Source of the DNA: Patiria pectinifera
Taxonomy: Eukaryota; Echinodermata; Asteroidea; Valvatida; Asterinidae
DNA: 64,000 bases
Direction of reading: 5' to 3'
Assembly: GCA_029964075.1 (NCBI GenBank)
Contig: CM057134.1
Span: forward strand, 22,670,905 to 22,734,904
A model generated the notes under the pieces. It saw only the letters and a list, made by a program, of their open reading frames with translations, had not been told where the DNA came from and did no database searches. Position numbers and translations under genes: made by a program. Of this stretch, positions 48,001-52,493 are shown piece by piece (positions within the stretch are counted from its first letter, which is position 1; the number at the start of each line of letters is the position of its first letter).

Positions 48001-48813
48001 ATCTGGACTATGTAGGCAATTTCAAGCCTACTTAATGGTCTGCACCCAAGTTCTACGAATGGTGAAAATATGGTCATACCATTGAACATTTTCTTACCAT
48101 TTACTATAAATTTTTAACAAAAATAGTTTTGTGCAGTCACAGTTTGTGTTGAGAATAATGCCGTCATTCTGCCTATGACAACTAAAAATTGATTGTGCCA
48201 GTTTCTTTTGTCCAAACAGGTTTGTTTGTTTTTTGATGGGGGCTAAAAAAAATTTCTGATTTTAATCTTGATTCACTTACTTGTTCCACTGGTCCTCAAA
48301 TAGAATGGACAAATTTACACTGCACAGTGTAACATAGGAGAAGTGTCCTGCATCGTTTAGAGCTTCATTCAATGGTTTCTCGAGTACTAGAACACTTTGC
48401 ACAGACCCATCTGATTCTCCAACTTGACCCCCACTAGAATGGGCACAACTCATGGATGTTTCCCCATATGCACAAGAACTGCTACTCATTGAGTGGTGTT
48501 CACTGTTCGATCCTGTGGTCTTGGCCTGTTTGTTCCTGGTGTTAAGGTTTACTTCATGTGATGACACATCTTTTTCTCTGTACATGGTGCCTGATTTGTT
48601 GGCATTTGTATCAAACAGTGGATTGCTGGAACTGCTAACAGCACAACTCTTGTTGGTAGTGGCATTTTGTTGTTCATCTTGGGTCTCTGAATCATCTTGA
48701 CTATGCACGTGTACACTGTCCTCATCAGCAACAACCCTCGTGGAATGAGAATGAGTTGATGTGGAATCTTGCACAATTCCTCTGGAATCAGCACAACCTG
48801 CTAAACCATCCAT
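14944..48813 (-). CDS. TMCO4: TMCO4-like (DUF726) alpha/beta-hydrolase-fold membrane protein, 10 exons seen, 3' end not found
   Basis: This is the only host gene I can support. Ten exons on the minus strand match vertebrate transmembrane and coiled-coil domain protein 4 in order, and the codon phases agree at every junction. Domains by residue: 1 to about 145 is a low-complexity Ser/Thr/Asn-rich extension; about 150-290 is a helical region; 291-322 is a Lys/Gln-rich linker entering a Gly-rich membrane segment; 324-369 is a Gly/Ala-rich hydrophobic hairpin; 371-577 is the DUF726 hydrolase core with GFSMG, whose predicted nucleophile is Ser521. Family knowledge: DUF726 proteins have a lipase-like alpha/beta-hydrolase fold (yeast Mil1 is a relative), but the substrate is unsettled. 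The vertebrate protein continues past the last exon found here (DWLLSFVYRTSS... and a conserved SGHLDY His region), so the gene is incomplete in what I can see. Introns range from 269 bp to about 8.8 kb. Confidence 0.93.
15905..16990 (+). mobile_element. LINE fragment (endonuclease-RT linker and start of RT)
   Basis: The 177-codon frame at 15920-16453 carries DDFPRSQDRSIMTHV and SLQKPHWNFKKSDWTKFSEQ, then SRFTKAILMAAKANIPQGFR, typical of the linker between endonuclease and reverse transcriptase in Jockey/CR1-like LINEs. Downstream, stop-interrupted translation still shows PKPGNDPKLA...SLFSQCAIN, matching the RT motif IPKPGKDPK...ISLLSVCYK. It sits in the exon 9-10 intron on the opposite strand to TMCO4. 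Confidence 0.8.
16991..18340. repeat. Unassigned sequence with one copy of the GTGGACG repeat family
   Basis: Bases 17440-17720 resemble the repeats at 31200-31650 and 33074-33228 (CTTTTGTTTGTACTCTTACC, TTTTGTTCTCTGG, ATCGTGGAC). The rest is unassigned. A CA-rich microsatellite lies near 17170. Confidence 0.5.
18341..18560. repeat. Fragment of the GGCGTAGCC hAT-like family
   Basis: TTTTGGATTCTAGATCTGAG, then GCAATTTCTGACAACTTTAA (18365-18412), matches the interiors of the elements at 642-2083 and 49810-50587. A C-run follows at about 18497. No ends are preserved. Confidence 0.6.
18750..19058 (-). repeat. 37-bp minisatellite carrying copies of the exon 9 splice donor
   Basis: About eight tandem units of 37 bp (consensus on plus strand CCTTTCCTATTTGCCAGGTC then CATATAACTGTCATATA). 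Units nearest exon 9 are almost identical and distal ones are diverged. The final unit merges into exon 9, so its last 10 coding bases and donor (AATAGGAAAG/GTATGTGAC on the minus strand) recur in each unit. Confidence 0.9.
19046..19130 (-). CDS. TMCO4: TMCO4 exon 9 (nucleophile elbow GFSMG)
   Basis: It reads GKRPVTLIGFSMGARVIFFC then LKELVNRK and carries GFSMG, a GxSxG nucleophile elbow whose predicted catalytic Ser is residue 521. The donor must be AGGAAAG followed by GTATGT at 19045, because only that choice gives the phase needed by exon 10 and keeps the length equal to the human protein (CLQEMAQEKDCQG). An alternative GTAAAT at 19058 would break the frame. The last bases of the exon and its donor are shared with the minisatellite that begins immediately downstream. 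Confidence 0.93.
19460..19596 (-). CDS. TMCO4: TMCO4 exon 8
   Basis: The acceptor is TTTCAG and the donor GTGAGA. The peptide LVVAFALPAAAYSSLVAIDN continues PWSIVTNRAAEAGKQLAEVL and ends LSRRQ in phase 0. Human counterpart: IDNPWGVCLHRSAEVGKHLA. Hydrophobic Ala-rich segment plus the conserved IDNPW motif. Residues 466-510. Confidence 0.95.
19866..20030 (-). CDS. TMCO4: TMCO4 exon 7
   Basis: The acceptor is AATCCAG and the donor GTCAGT. It reads NFSVPWLTLESSKEVYCLHW then ESKYLLALGEALSLILNKM and ends ALKMTVLAG. It aligns with human FSAPWAALAHSREQYCLAWE and EAKYLMELGNALETIL. It lies 269 bp from exon 8, the shortest intron seen, and about 8.8 kb from exon 6, the longest. Residues 411-464. Confidence 0.95.
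21000..23235. repeat. Degenerate tandem/dispersed repeats rich in TGACGTCA
   Basis: Recurring units contain TATAACACATCCCGGTCTA, CCAAGTTTCAACCCAATCGG and GATGACGTCAC-type blocks separated by 100-300 bp. Many perfect or near-perfect TGACGTCA palindromes occur, for example doubled at about 21510-21530. No gene. Confidence 0.7.
21240..21429 (+). mobile_element. tRNA-derived SINE copy
   Basis: The tRNA-like head has an A box (TGGTCGAGTGGTAAGATG) and a B box (GGTTTGATTCC), followed by the shared tail TCACTCAGGAGGTAACACAC ... GGGCAAAACCTAATATTGAT. Other copies are at 28047-28237, 27897-27995 (tail only) and 51252-51641 (two, inverted). Confidence 0.8.
23236..23430. repeat. Dispersed repeat with two perfect hairpins
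   Basis: After TGTACAAAGTCTATGGGATT come A-rich spacers and two hairpins: GCTTTTCCACTT...AAGTGGAAAAGC (about 23320-23345) and GGCTGTTTCGGCAGGTTGCC then GAAACAGCC (about 23382-23410). The related copy at 10.8 kb has a different stem sequence in the same place. Confidence 0.65.
23911..24113. repeat. GTCCGAC/TATGAGGC inverted-repeat element
   Basis: Built from alternating CTCATAAGTCCGACGCCTCA and inverse TCGGACTTATGAGGC words around a central TAAATAAATT. It ends TTATGATATGGCCCCC. A close relative at 37637-37976 ends TTATGATACGGCCCCC. Confidence 0.75.
24330..25470. other. Unassigned intronic sequence
   Basis: AT-rich with no recognisable gene or terminal repeat. A short self-complementary stretch (GAAGTTCAACTT repeats) lies at about 24940-24980. 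Confidence 0.4.
25472..26808. mobile_element. Diverged TIR element with an inner foldback
   Basis: The left end GGGGCCAATTTTATGAAACA then CTAAGTCGCATCTTACG is matched inversely by ...CGCAAGATAAGACAAGTTTCATC at the right. Subterminal TTAAGATCGGTCT / AGATCGATCTTAGAG also pair. It contains the foldback element 25813-26302. Confidence 0.65.
25813..26302. mobile_element. Foldback element, about 490 bp
   Basis: Two arms of about 230 bp are inverted copies: AATATAGGTATGGTTTGAAA and AAGTGGAAAGGCGTATCTTT in inverse order, with GACATCAAACGTCCAAATC and CAAATTGACCAAG blocks mirrored. The spacer is short. No coding potential. Confidence 0.85.
27278..27639. mobile_element. TTAA-inserting MITE (piggyBac/Kolobok-like)
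   Basis: 362 bp beginning AGAGGTTGTGAAATGCTCCA and ending GAGCATTCCACAACCTCT, flanked by TTAA (27274-27277, 27640-27643). The arms continue with AAATAAAAACGACTATTGTT and GTACAAAAGGTACTTTTGAG in mirror order for about 150 bp. Confidence 0.88.
27658..27903. repeat. Dispersed repeat, second copy at 63749-63991
   Basis: The two copies align throughout: AGATATAGGGCAGG..., GGGTAAAATGATGATGA, AAAATAAAGATGGGAATCAC, TTCTACCCCAAGAA and TGAGAGAGAAGTCTGCTTT. They are about 20-25 percent diverged. Function unknown. Confidence 0.7.
27897..27995 (+). mobile_element. SINE tail fragment
   Basis: It contains GGAGGTAACACACTGAGTAT, ACAGTGTTTATACGTCGGTG and GGGCAAAACCTAATTGATTT, the shared 3' part of the SINE family, without the tRNA-like head. 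Confidence 0.75.
28047..28237 (+). mobile_element. tRNA-derived SINE copy
   Basis: The head is CCGTTAGCTCGGTGGTCGAG then TGGTAAGACATCTGCACTAG, with B box GGTTCAAGTCC, then the family tail through ACATCACCCC. It lies only 50 bp after the tail-only copy. Confidence 0.85.
28857..28976 (-). CDS. TMCO4: TMCO4 exon 6
   Basis: It begins after acceptor TTGTAG and reads FKMKKRVGAIEEFEFE, then LHVTIAVSGWLTKDTM, with donor GTAAGT. The match to human YKMKKRVGAIEEFTFL and LHITIAVTGWLASG is very strong. This is the entry to the hydrolase domain; TIAVSGWL is its first core strand. It ends with one base of the Asn codon completed in exon 7. Residues 371-409. Confidence 0.96.
29192..30220. mobile_element. 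1-kb foldback element with TTAA flanks
   Basis: The arms of about 340 bp mirror each other (TTTTGACCATAAATATACCT / AGGTATATTTGGGTCAAAC at the tips; CAAAATGGCTAATATT, CAGATATCTTCAAGTAG and TCATCAGGTTGCTTACTGGC further in). TTAA precedes (29188-29191) and follows (30221-30224). No transposase. Confidence 0.85.
30230..31190. other. Unassigned intronic sequence with a partial tandem-repeat unit
   Basis: Bases 31111-31190 match the end of the 148-bp repeat at 40.6-41.0 kb (AAGTAAAGTATTTCTAAAGT, then GTGCTGACAAGAGTTAACCT). The rest is unassigned. Confidence 0.45.
31200..31745. repeat. GTGGACG-family repeat, tandemly arranged
   Basis: CTTTTGTTCCTCKTCCCTTT, TTTTGTACACSTTTTCCAA and GAGTCCWCGATTCAGTTTCT each occur twice in order, about 180 bp apart. 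The right end GGTCCACGATTGCTGGTGTT resembles the MITE at 33074-33228. The open frames here are by-products. Confidence 0.65.
31840..31925. repeat. Dispersed hairpin repeat, second copy at 41358-41420
   Basis: AGAAGGAATACGCATTCGCA then ATATCCCCCTCTGGCT...AGCCAGGGGGAT forms a strong hairpin. The copy at 41.4 kb keeps the flank and hairpin with small changes. Confidence 0.7.
32034..32514 (-). mobile_element. LINE 3' fragment
   Basis: Minus-strand translation shows LKILREFKKRALHIIAYPNI then LSYHDLMYLFKIESLNKKRE, and in a second frame SNRHHHLLPPERKSVYL. This is the usual LINE C-terminal pattern (IQKRALRII...Y...L..L.SL..RR...HRLHHLLPP..). It is dead and in two frames. Confidence 0.75.
32930..33062 (-). 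pseudogene. Decayed partial duplicates of TMCO4 exon 5
   Basis: Two pieces match exon 5. Bases 32930-32990 read on the minus strand TAAGVAVMTSLFG, equal to exon 5 TAAGVAVMASVFG, then stop. Bases 33027-33062 match the exon end and its donor (TGTTTGGTGCAGCAGAG...CTCACAG/GTAACG). The sequence just beyond the donor (CCTGAAACCCCAT...GAGCCA) is also shared with the true exon 5 flank at 33266-33300, so exon and intron were duplicated together. In-frame stops make them unusable as coding exons. Confidence 0.8.
33074..33228. mobile_element. Short MITE of the GTGGACG family
   Basis: The ends GTGTAAATGCCGGCAATCGT then GGAC and the inverse GTCCACGATTGCCGGTGTTT form about 24-bp terminal inverted repeats. 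It lies between the exon 5 duplicates and exon 5 itself. Confidence 0.75.
33312..33452 (-). CDS. TMCO4: TMCO4 exon 5 (Gly/Ala-rich membrane hairpin)
   Basis: It encodes LTGGLAAPLIASAGAALLGG through VMASVFGAAGAGLTG, which is nearly all Gly, Ala and aliphatic residues and is the most family-typical transmembrane stretch. The acceptor is GATAG and the donor GTAAGG; it starts and ends in phase 1. Diverged partial copies of this exon lie just downstream in the next intron at 32930-33062. Residues 324-369. Confidence 0.95.
33453..33915. other. Intronic sequence upstream of exon 5
   Basis: No gene or repeat recognised. The 155-codon plus frame starting at 33571 runs into the hAT-like element and has no similarity. 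Confidence 0.4.
34412..34772. repeat. TIR element with GTTACTTCGTG words
   Basis: The left end CGACTTCACGAAGTAACACC and right end (inverse) CGACACCACAAAGTAACACC match. At least five further CACGAAGTAAC or inverse words lie between them, in mixed orientation. It is nested in the 3.5-kb hAT-like element. Confidence 0.7.
36470..36822. mobile_element. Harbinger-like MITE, truncated second copy
   Basis: Inverse copy of 8819-9202: CGGCAAAATGAAAAAGTTTT, CTCACTGGTATGACTGGAAT, TTTGCACTAAGTTTAGTCGG and CCATACCAGAAACCGGAGAC are shared. The right end GGCC is followed by TTA. The left end is lost. Confidence 0.8.
37637..37976. repeat. GTCCGAC/TATGAGGC inverted-repeat element, longer copy
   Basis: At least twelve copies of GTCCGAC, GTCCAAC or inverses, spaced by CTCATAAG/CTCATAGG, around AAATAAATAAATTTTATGCC. 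Same ending as 23911-24113. Confidence 0.8.
38069..38166 (-). CDS. TMCO4: TMCO4 exon 4 (basic linker, start of membrane region)
   Basis: The acceptor is TAACAG and the donor GTAAGT. It encodes a charged stretch (EEQKEKQKRAKMKKVKR) followed by the hydrophobic, Gly-rich FAMIGAAAVGGGALIG, equivalent to human YLLIGLATVGGGTVIG. It ends in phase 1 with the G of the next Gly codon. Residues 291-322. Confidence 0.93.
38390..38690. repeat. Two-unit tandem repeat with TGACCTTTGAC words
   Basis: Each unit holds GACCTTTGACMTC, TTCCCACCCAAGG-like sequence and AAGTTTCATCAAAATCCATC, about 150-170 bp apart (CATCAAAATCCAT at 38498 and 38645). Dispersed-repeat type; noncoding. Confidence 0.7.
38700..39500. 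other. Unassigned intronic sequence
   Basis: No recognisable gene or repeat structure. Short alternating ATACGGTCATA and ATGGTCATATGGAGATACGG words occur near 38730-38760. Confidence 0.4.
39505..39530 (+). repeat. Mariner-like terminal repeat
   Basis: CAGGATGTCCCAAAAGAAGG resembles the left terminal repeat of mariner-type elements (CAGGGTGTCCCAAAAA...). No matching right end was found; the transposase remnant at 41.75 kb may belong to it. Confidence 0.4.
40584..41030. repeat. Three-unit tandem repeat (about 148 bp) with nuclear-receptor half-sites
   Basis: Units start at about 40584, 40733 and 40878. Each opens with ATAGTGACCTTGACCTTTGA, that is, up to three directly repeated TGACCT/TGACCTT half-sites, then CCCCAAAAGCAATAGSCTT, CAAGAACAACC and AAGTAAAGTATTTCTCAAG. 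Confidence 0.88.
41747..42110 (+). pseudogene. Mariner-type transposase remnant
   Basis: The plus frame WAQDNAPAHRHTAVRNCTQE then LFRDSRVIALNDGVEWTPRS PVLTL matches the C-terminal catalytic part of Tc1/mariner transposases (QDGAPPH...DVR.FL...F....I.WPPRSPDLTP). The second catalytic Asp (QDN) is present; the PDLTP motif is altered to PVLTL. Only the C-terminal third is seen, so it is inactive. Confidence 0.65.
42290..42350 (+). repeat. Fragment of the GGCGTAGCC hAT-like family
   Basis: ACTAATGCGAGCGCATAAGC then GGCGTGGGGTTGAGGCCCGC corresponds to the family core. No ends. Confidence 0.55.
42919..43079 (-). CDS. TMCO4: TMCO4 exon 3
   Basis: The acceptor CTTTAG is followed by GAT CTA ATA GGT (DLIG) and the donor is GTAAGT. 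The peptide DLIGHALADGQYDARSRVL matches the family segment DLLSFSLKDGHYDARARVL. It ends ...EEVELSE with two bases of the Glu codon, completed by exon 4. Residues 237-289. Confidence 0.93.
43640..44212. mobile_element. Element with GTACTCG subterminal repeats (hAT-like)
   Basis: Dozens of GTACTCGTACTCG words fill both flanks in opposite orientation (left 43650-43810, right 44050-44200), with a unique 240-bp middle. The right end reads, inversely, CAGTGCTGAAGTCAAGTACT, a CAGTG start typical of hAT ends. A clear 8-bp duplication was not found. Confidence 0.65.
44220..45120. other. Unassigned intronic sequence
   Basis: No gene seen. A short CATTTACATTTACCTTTACA direct repeat lies near 44678. Confidence 0.4.
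45127..45599. mobile_element. Foldback MITE, CAGGGTGGA ends
   Basis: 473 bp. Arms of about 180 bp are inverse copies: CAGGGTGGATTAAAAAAAAC at the left; CGAGATATTATTGCTAATTG mirrored as CAATTAGCAATAATGTCTCG; TGACTGAGCAGTGACCAATT mirrored. TA follows the right end, but the left flank is TT, so a TA duplication is only suggested. Confidence 0.82.
45787..45961 (-). CDS. TMCO4: TMCO4 exon 2
   Basis: The acceptor is CTGCAG and the donor CAG followed by GTTGAT. The exon completes the Lys split from exon 1, then reads DWKERTVRSLVKHMNLP and ends SLVKPQLVPQ in phase 0. It aligns without gaps to the vertebrate segment ending ...LKDDPTVITQ. It is predicted to be helical. It lies 2.3 kb from exon 1; that intron holds a diverged tandem duplication and an inverted-repeat MITE. 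Residues 179-236 of the assembled reading. Confidence 0.9.
46004..46597. mobile_element. TIR MITE, GCAGCTGATTTCAY ends
   Basis: The left GCAGCTGATTTCACAAGACT and right (inverse) GCAGCTGATTTCATGAAACA match, with subterminal GGCATAAG/GGCGTAAG words mirrored. It lies in the exon 1-2 intron. Confidence 0.65.
46990..48065. repeat. Diverged direct duplication
   Basis: Bases 46990-47290 and 47720-48065 align: TAGCGCTCCATTGC / TGTGCTCCATTGCA, CTCGCAGTCCTGTGCACGGC / CTCGCAGTCCAATGCACGGC, TAGCAAAAAAACTTGA / TAGCAAAAAAATAGTGA. They are separated by about 430 bp. Noncoding. Confidence 0.75.
48281..48813 (-). CDS. TMCO4: TMCO4 exon 1 (start codon, N-terminal extension)
   Basis: It opens with ATG (MDGLAGCADSRG) at 48813, and an in-frame TGA lies a few codons upstream, so this is the first usable start in the exon. 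Residues 1 to about 145 are rich in Ser, Thr, Asn and acidic residues and look disordered. Family similarity begins near LNEALNDAGHFSYVTLCSV, which corresponds to the region near residue 30 of the human protein, so the extension is about 115 residues longer than in human. The exon ends AAC AA followed by the strong donor GTAAGT; the split Lys codon is completed by exon 2. A further 5' untranslated exon cannot be excluded. Confidence 0.85.
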
Positions 48814-48819
48814 CCCGCA

Positions 48820-49395
48820 GCTTTCAATCCAATTCTCTGGTTTTCATAACGTTGATCTACAGATATTTAATTGAAACAAAATGCAATACATAACTGTTAT
48901 TAAGCCATCATACACAGAAATTATTAATTTTTGTTTAACGAAAATTAAGAGTTTCATAAGACAGGGGAAATTTAATACAATGTATAGGCCTGCCCAAGTT
49001 TTATAGCCCAAGCTCTTGCCCCGGCCAACTACAATGTACATATTATTCTGTTTTCCACTTGCACTTGTGGGATAACTAATATTGTCTTGGCTTATTGTTT
49101 TTAGTAAATGATGATCGATTTCTTATGTAAAAGTTGTATGTCTTCCTTTTAAATTACTATTTAGATGTATCCGGGTTAAAAAAAAAAATGTTTTGGTGTA
49201 AACTAGTAAAGGCTATACTTTTAAACTAAAAAAACAGTTGTAAATTTGAGTGTTGAAATTTCAGCCTGTTAGCTCCTTTTATTATTAAACAGTGTCATGG
49301 GTATGGATGAGACCGGTGAATGTGGCATTGTAAACAAAGCCACAGGTCGTCCTCGCGTAAATACAAGTAAAATCATTTTATTTTTTGATCCGCGA
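48820..49395. other. Region upstream of TMCO4 exon 1
   Basis: Expected 5' UTR and possibly promoter. No CpG island or clear core promoter word can be argued from sequence alone; it is AT-rich. Confidence 0.35.
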
Positions 49396-49399
49396 CGTA

Positions 49400-50601
49400 C
49401 AGTGGAATGCTGCTACAACGAACATCGCGGGATCCACAGAAATTGTTCACAATAGCGATCATTCGGTAAAGCGATTTTAAGCTGTCGGTGCTCCGGTACT
49501 CATTTGTCAATAAATAGCGACCTTCAGAACTTTACCGTGCACGCCCTGGTACTTCTAGTTACTGAAAGATGACTTTGAACACGTGCTGACTATTGAACAA
49601 TGTAATTACACAGATTGTGAGCTTATTACTACCGGTACCTACAGCAATTGGTGGCTTTCCCCTTCTATTCCTTGGGGAAATAATAGCCAAATTTCGCTCT
49701 ATTTTTCAACAGCAATATTCAGTACAGTTTGTACACAAAAATCAAGAGCCAAGGACGATGTTCAGTATAGCTGAATGTTCGGTATAGCGGTGTTTGGTAT
49801 AGTGACGTTCAGTGGTGTAGCCAGGAATTTTGCAGTGGGGGCGCTGGGGGGCTGGAACATTTCATGGGGGGGCGTCATGTAGGGGCGTCAATCGCTTCTC
49901 AAAAGTGGGGGGGGGGGACATACCTTGATCAGAACTGATGCGAGCGCGTAGCGCAAAGCCCTTACGGCGTGGGGTTCGGGGCCCCGCTTAAGGGCCCCGA
50001 ACAAAATTGGATTCTCGATGCTCTGTGGTGTGATCTAAGGCAATTTCTTACCACTTTAACCAATAATTATCTTAGCACAAAAGATAATAATTTAAACATA
50101 ATTGTCGAGGTTTTCTCAGCTAAAGGCATAAGAAAATTTTTTGAACATTGTTTTCGAGGTTGGAGTCATTGAATCAGCTACCAGAATTCTGAGCTATAGG
50201 CGTGGGGTTCGGGGCCCGCTTAAGGGCCCCCAAAAATTTTGGATTCTAAATGCTCTGTGGTGCTATCTGAGGCAATTTCTGACCACTTTAACCAATATTT
50301 TTAAGCAAAAGATACATTGTAGTACATAATAGGGCCCTGTAAATGAGACACGAGTTCAAAAATCTGGGGGGGGGGGACATTTGATATTGTGTCCCCCACC
50401 CTTCAATAAGTGGGGGGGGGGGGGACCAGTCCCCCTATCCCCCCAGGATTGACTCTCATGGCGTCATGTAGATCAATGATAATTTTTTTTAGAAACTCAA
50501 AATCTCAGTGGGGGGGGGGGGGCGACAAGGTTTCATGGGGGAGCGGTCGCCCCCCCATGCCCCCCCCCCCCGGTGGCTACGCCACTGGTGACGTTCCACT
50601 G
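49400..50601. mobile_element. TA-flanked MITE split by a younger hAT-like MITE
   Basis: The left end CAGTGGAATGCTGCTACAAC and right end (inverse) CAGTGGAACGTCACTATACC, each next to TA (49398-49399, 50602-50603), suggest a Tc1/mariner-type MITE. Removing the nested 778-bp element and one copy of its 8-bp duplication leaves about 416 bp. AACGAACATCGC / GGTATAGCGGTGTT words pair subterminally. Confidence 0.8.
49810..50587. mobile_element. hAT-like MITE with exact 8-bp target duplication
   Basis: 778 bp, CAGTGGTGTAGCCAGGAATT at the left and GGTGGCTACGCCACTG at the right, flanked by GTGACGTT (49802-49809, 50588-50595). The interior matches 642-2083 closely, including the GCGTGGGGTTCGGGGCCC core and G-rich tracts. 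Confidence 0.93.
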
Positions 50602-50632
50602 TATAACAATGATGTATAATTTTCTCTGTAGG

Positions 50633-50803
50633 TTAATCACTTACTTGGTGTTGGATCTGTCATTGCCAAGAAATTTGATGAAAAATACAGCACAACGAAT
50701 GTGTTTAAATTGATCAGAAAATCAAAGACACGCATGATATTCTGGTACCCCGAGTTCCGCATGCGCAAACCGGTTGGAGTCCCACCAATGGGTATACCAT
50801 GTT
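50633..50803 (+). other. Exon-like open segment of unknown origin
   Basis: A good acceptor-like stretch (TTTTCTCTGTAG) precedes an open frame, HLLGVGSVIAKKFDEKYSTT then NVFKLIRKSKTRMIFWYPEF, ending at a stop near 50803. The GVGSVIAKKF stretch resembles a helix-hairpin-helix, but I cannot name a family. It could be a terminal exon of a plus-strand gene, a pseudogene piece or a transposon remnant. Confidence 0.25.
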
Positions 50804-51251
50804 AAAATTCTGATAAATCCACTTCAAAAATCTGCCAAGTCACCCAGTATATATTGCTGTTCCATTGTGCAAGGGTTTGTTTCAGGGATCTTTCAAAAAT
50901 TTAAGCTTTTCCGAACCAAATGTGCTATATTTCTCTACTATGTTTTCTTTTTTTCCTTCAGAAACATAATTCTACTGAAAAAAATATTCTGCTGAATTTT
51001 CTGTGCCATTCATTTTTGTATGCAAATATGCTGTCAAATTTAGCCGAAATTCGGCTAGAATGGTCACTCGATTACAGTAACCAGGATCACAAAAGAGTAT
51101 TTTTACTGTAGATCGAAGAGTGGCTTTGTATATAGCCACGTTCACGGGTCTAAGGTGACCATAGCACTAGGACCCAAGCAGTTTGAACTCCATGACTTCA
51201 AAAGTAAAAGGATGCATGGTCGCCAACAGTAGGAAGTACCTATCTCTAAAT

Positions 51252-51641
51252 CAAATTAGGTTTTGCCCTTCACTGATGTTTAAACACTGTATACTCAGTG
51301 TGTTACCTCCCGAGTGAAAGTTGGAAAAAATCACTCGGGTGGGACTCGAACCCACAACCTCCTGCTTTCTAGTGCAGATGTCTTACCACTCGACCACCAA
51401 GCTAACGGGATCGGTTGGCCGGTTCGAATCTGATGTGTTGGAAAATTTGAAAGTTCAGATTCGAACCAGCCAACCGATCCCGTTAGCTCGGTGGTCGAGT
51501 TGTAAGACATCTGCACTAGAAAGCAGGAGGTCGTGGGTTCGAGTCCCACCCGAGGGATTTTTTTCCAACTTTCACTCGGGAGGTAACACACTGAGTATAC
51601 AGTGTTTAAACTTCTGTGAAGGGCAAAACCTAATTTGATTC
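51252..51641. mobile_element. Inverted pair of tRNA-derived SINEs (foldback)
   Basis: A minus-strand SINE (51252-51415) and a plus-strand SINE (51478-51641) face each other around a palindromic centre that mirrors CGGGATCGGTTGGCCGGTTC and GAATCTGA about a 16-bp spacer. Each has a perfect B box (GGTTCGAGTCC) and A box. Outer ends AAATCAAATTAGGTTTTGCC mirror each other exactly. Confidence 0.88.
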
Positions 51642-51649
51642 AATAGTGA

Positions 51650-52180
51650 TGTCACACACGCGCACATGATCGATGTATCAGTCATGTCAGTGAAATGGAC
51701 TGTACAATTCAGCAGACACATTTAATTGTGAGCGGTAAGTTCAGAGTATCTTGAACAATTTAAGGGGTCTTATGGAATGTCTTTCTCATTTGTTTTCTCT
51801 GTACCGTTTTTTTTGGGGGGGGGCCTTTTGTCCTCACGAGGGTATGCACAAAATGCATACTGTATGCCAAATCGGTGGAGCGTTAGTACCGAGGGTACCG
51901 TACACAAATGTAGTTCAACGCTCCACTCAGTAGAGCTAGGAAGTACCTAGTGGCCATCTTGCTCAGTCGGCTCACTACTACGATGACAATAAGGTTTTTC
52001 ATGGTAATAACTAATATGCGCCATCTTGCCCGCGGGACAATTTCACACACGTTGCTGTGTACGCATTAGCAATGGCACACTTTTGCGCTTCCAAGACATC
52101 ATGCGTTCATTCCAAAATGTGCCCGCGTCTAGCAATGCATGTTCTTTTTGCCTTGTGAACAAGATGGCGCATATTACCGG
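51650..52180. other. Unassigned sequence
   Basis: No gene seen. AATATGCGCCATCTTG (about 52013) and its inverse AAGATGGCGCATATT (about 52161) form a loose inverted pair about 150 bp apart. AACGCTCCAC / GGAGCGTT words pair at 51877-51935. Confidence 0.4.
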
Positions 52181-52188
52181 GAAACACC

Positions 52189-52214
52189 TACTGATCTTTA
52201 TATAGAGATCAGTG
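52189..52214. mobile_element. 26-bp minimal transposon copy
   Basis: The entire insert is TACTGATCTTTATATAGAGA TCAGTG, that is, only the two terminal tips of the 6130-6606 family, between exact 8-bp duplications GAAACACC (52181-52188, 52215-52222). Confidence 0.85.
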
Positions 52215-52358
52215 GAAACACCTTATTATGACAATTGACCTATCGCTGTTTGCGAGTTAGCCACGCCCCTTAGACAACCCTATGGAGTTTTTGTACACTT
52301 AGTTTTTTTTGTCTCAGATTGTGCGCGTTCCGCATCCATTTGTATACCAAATTGAATA

Positions 52359-52472
52359 GCCCCATAAATGTGGCCAATTTACAGGACAACCTCCGTAAAT
52401 ATAGGCCACACTTGGACCATGTACCCGAACATGTAGAACTTTGTCAAGTTTTTATTTTCACATTTAGACTTT
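52359..52472. repeat. Dispersed repeat, inverse copy at 63240-63347
   Basis: AATATAGGCCACACTTGGAC then CATGTACC and AGTTTTTATTTTCACATTTA are shared inversely at 63.24-63.35 kb. The two copies are about 10 percent diverged. Confidence 0.75.
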
Positions 52473-52493
52473 ATTTGTAGTTTATTTACGTTT

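Noticed and set aside
51478-51560. Possible functional tRNA gene
   Set aside because: The A and B boxes are good, but the acceptor and anticodon stems do not close properly and the sequence recurs with a fixed non-tRNA tail, so it is a SINE head.
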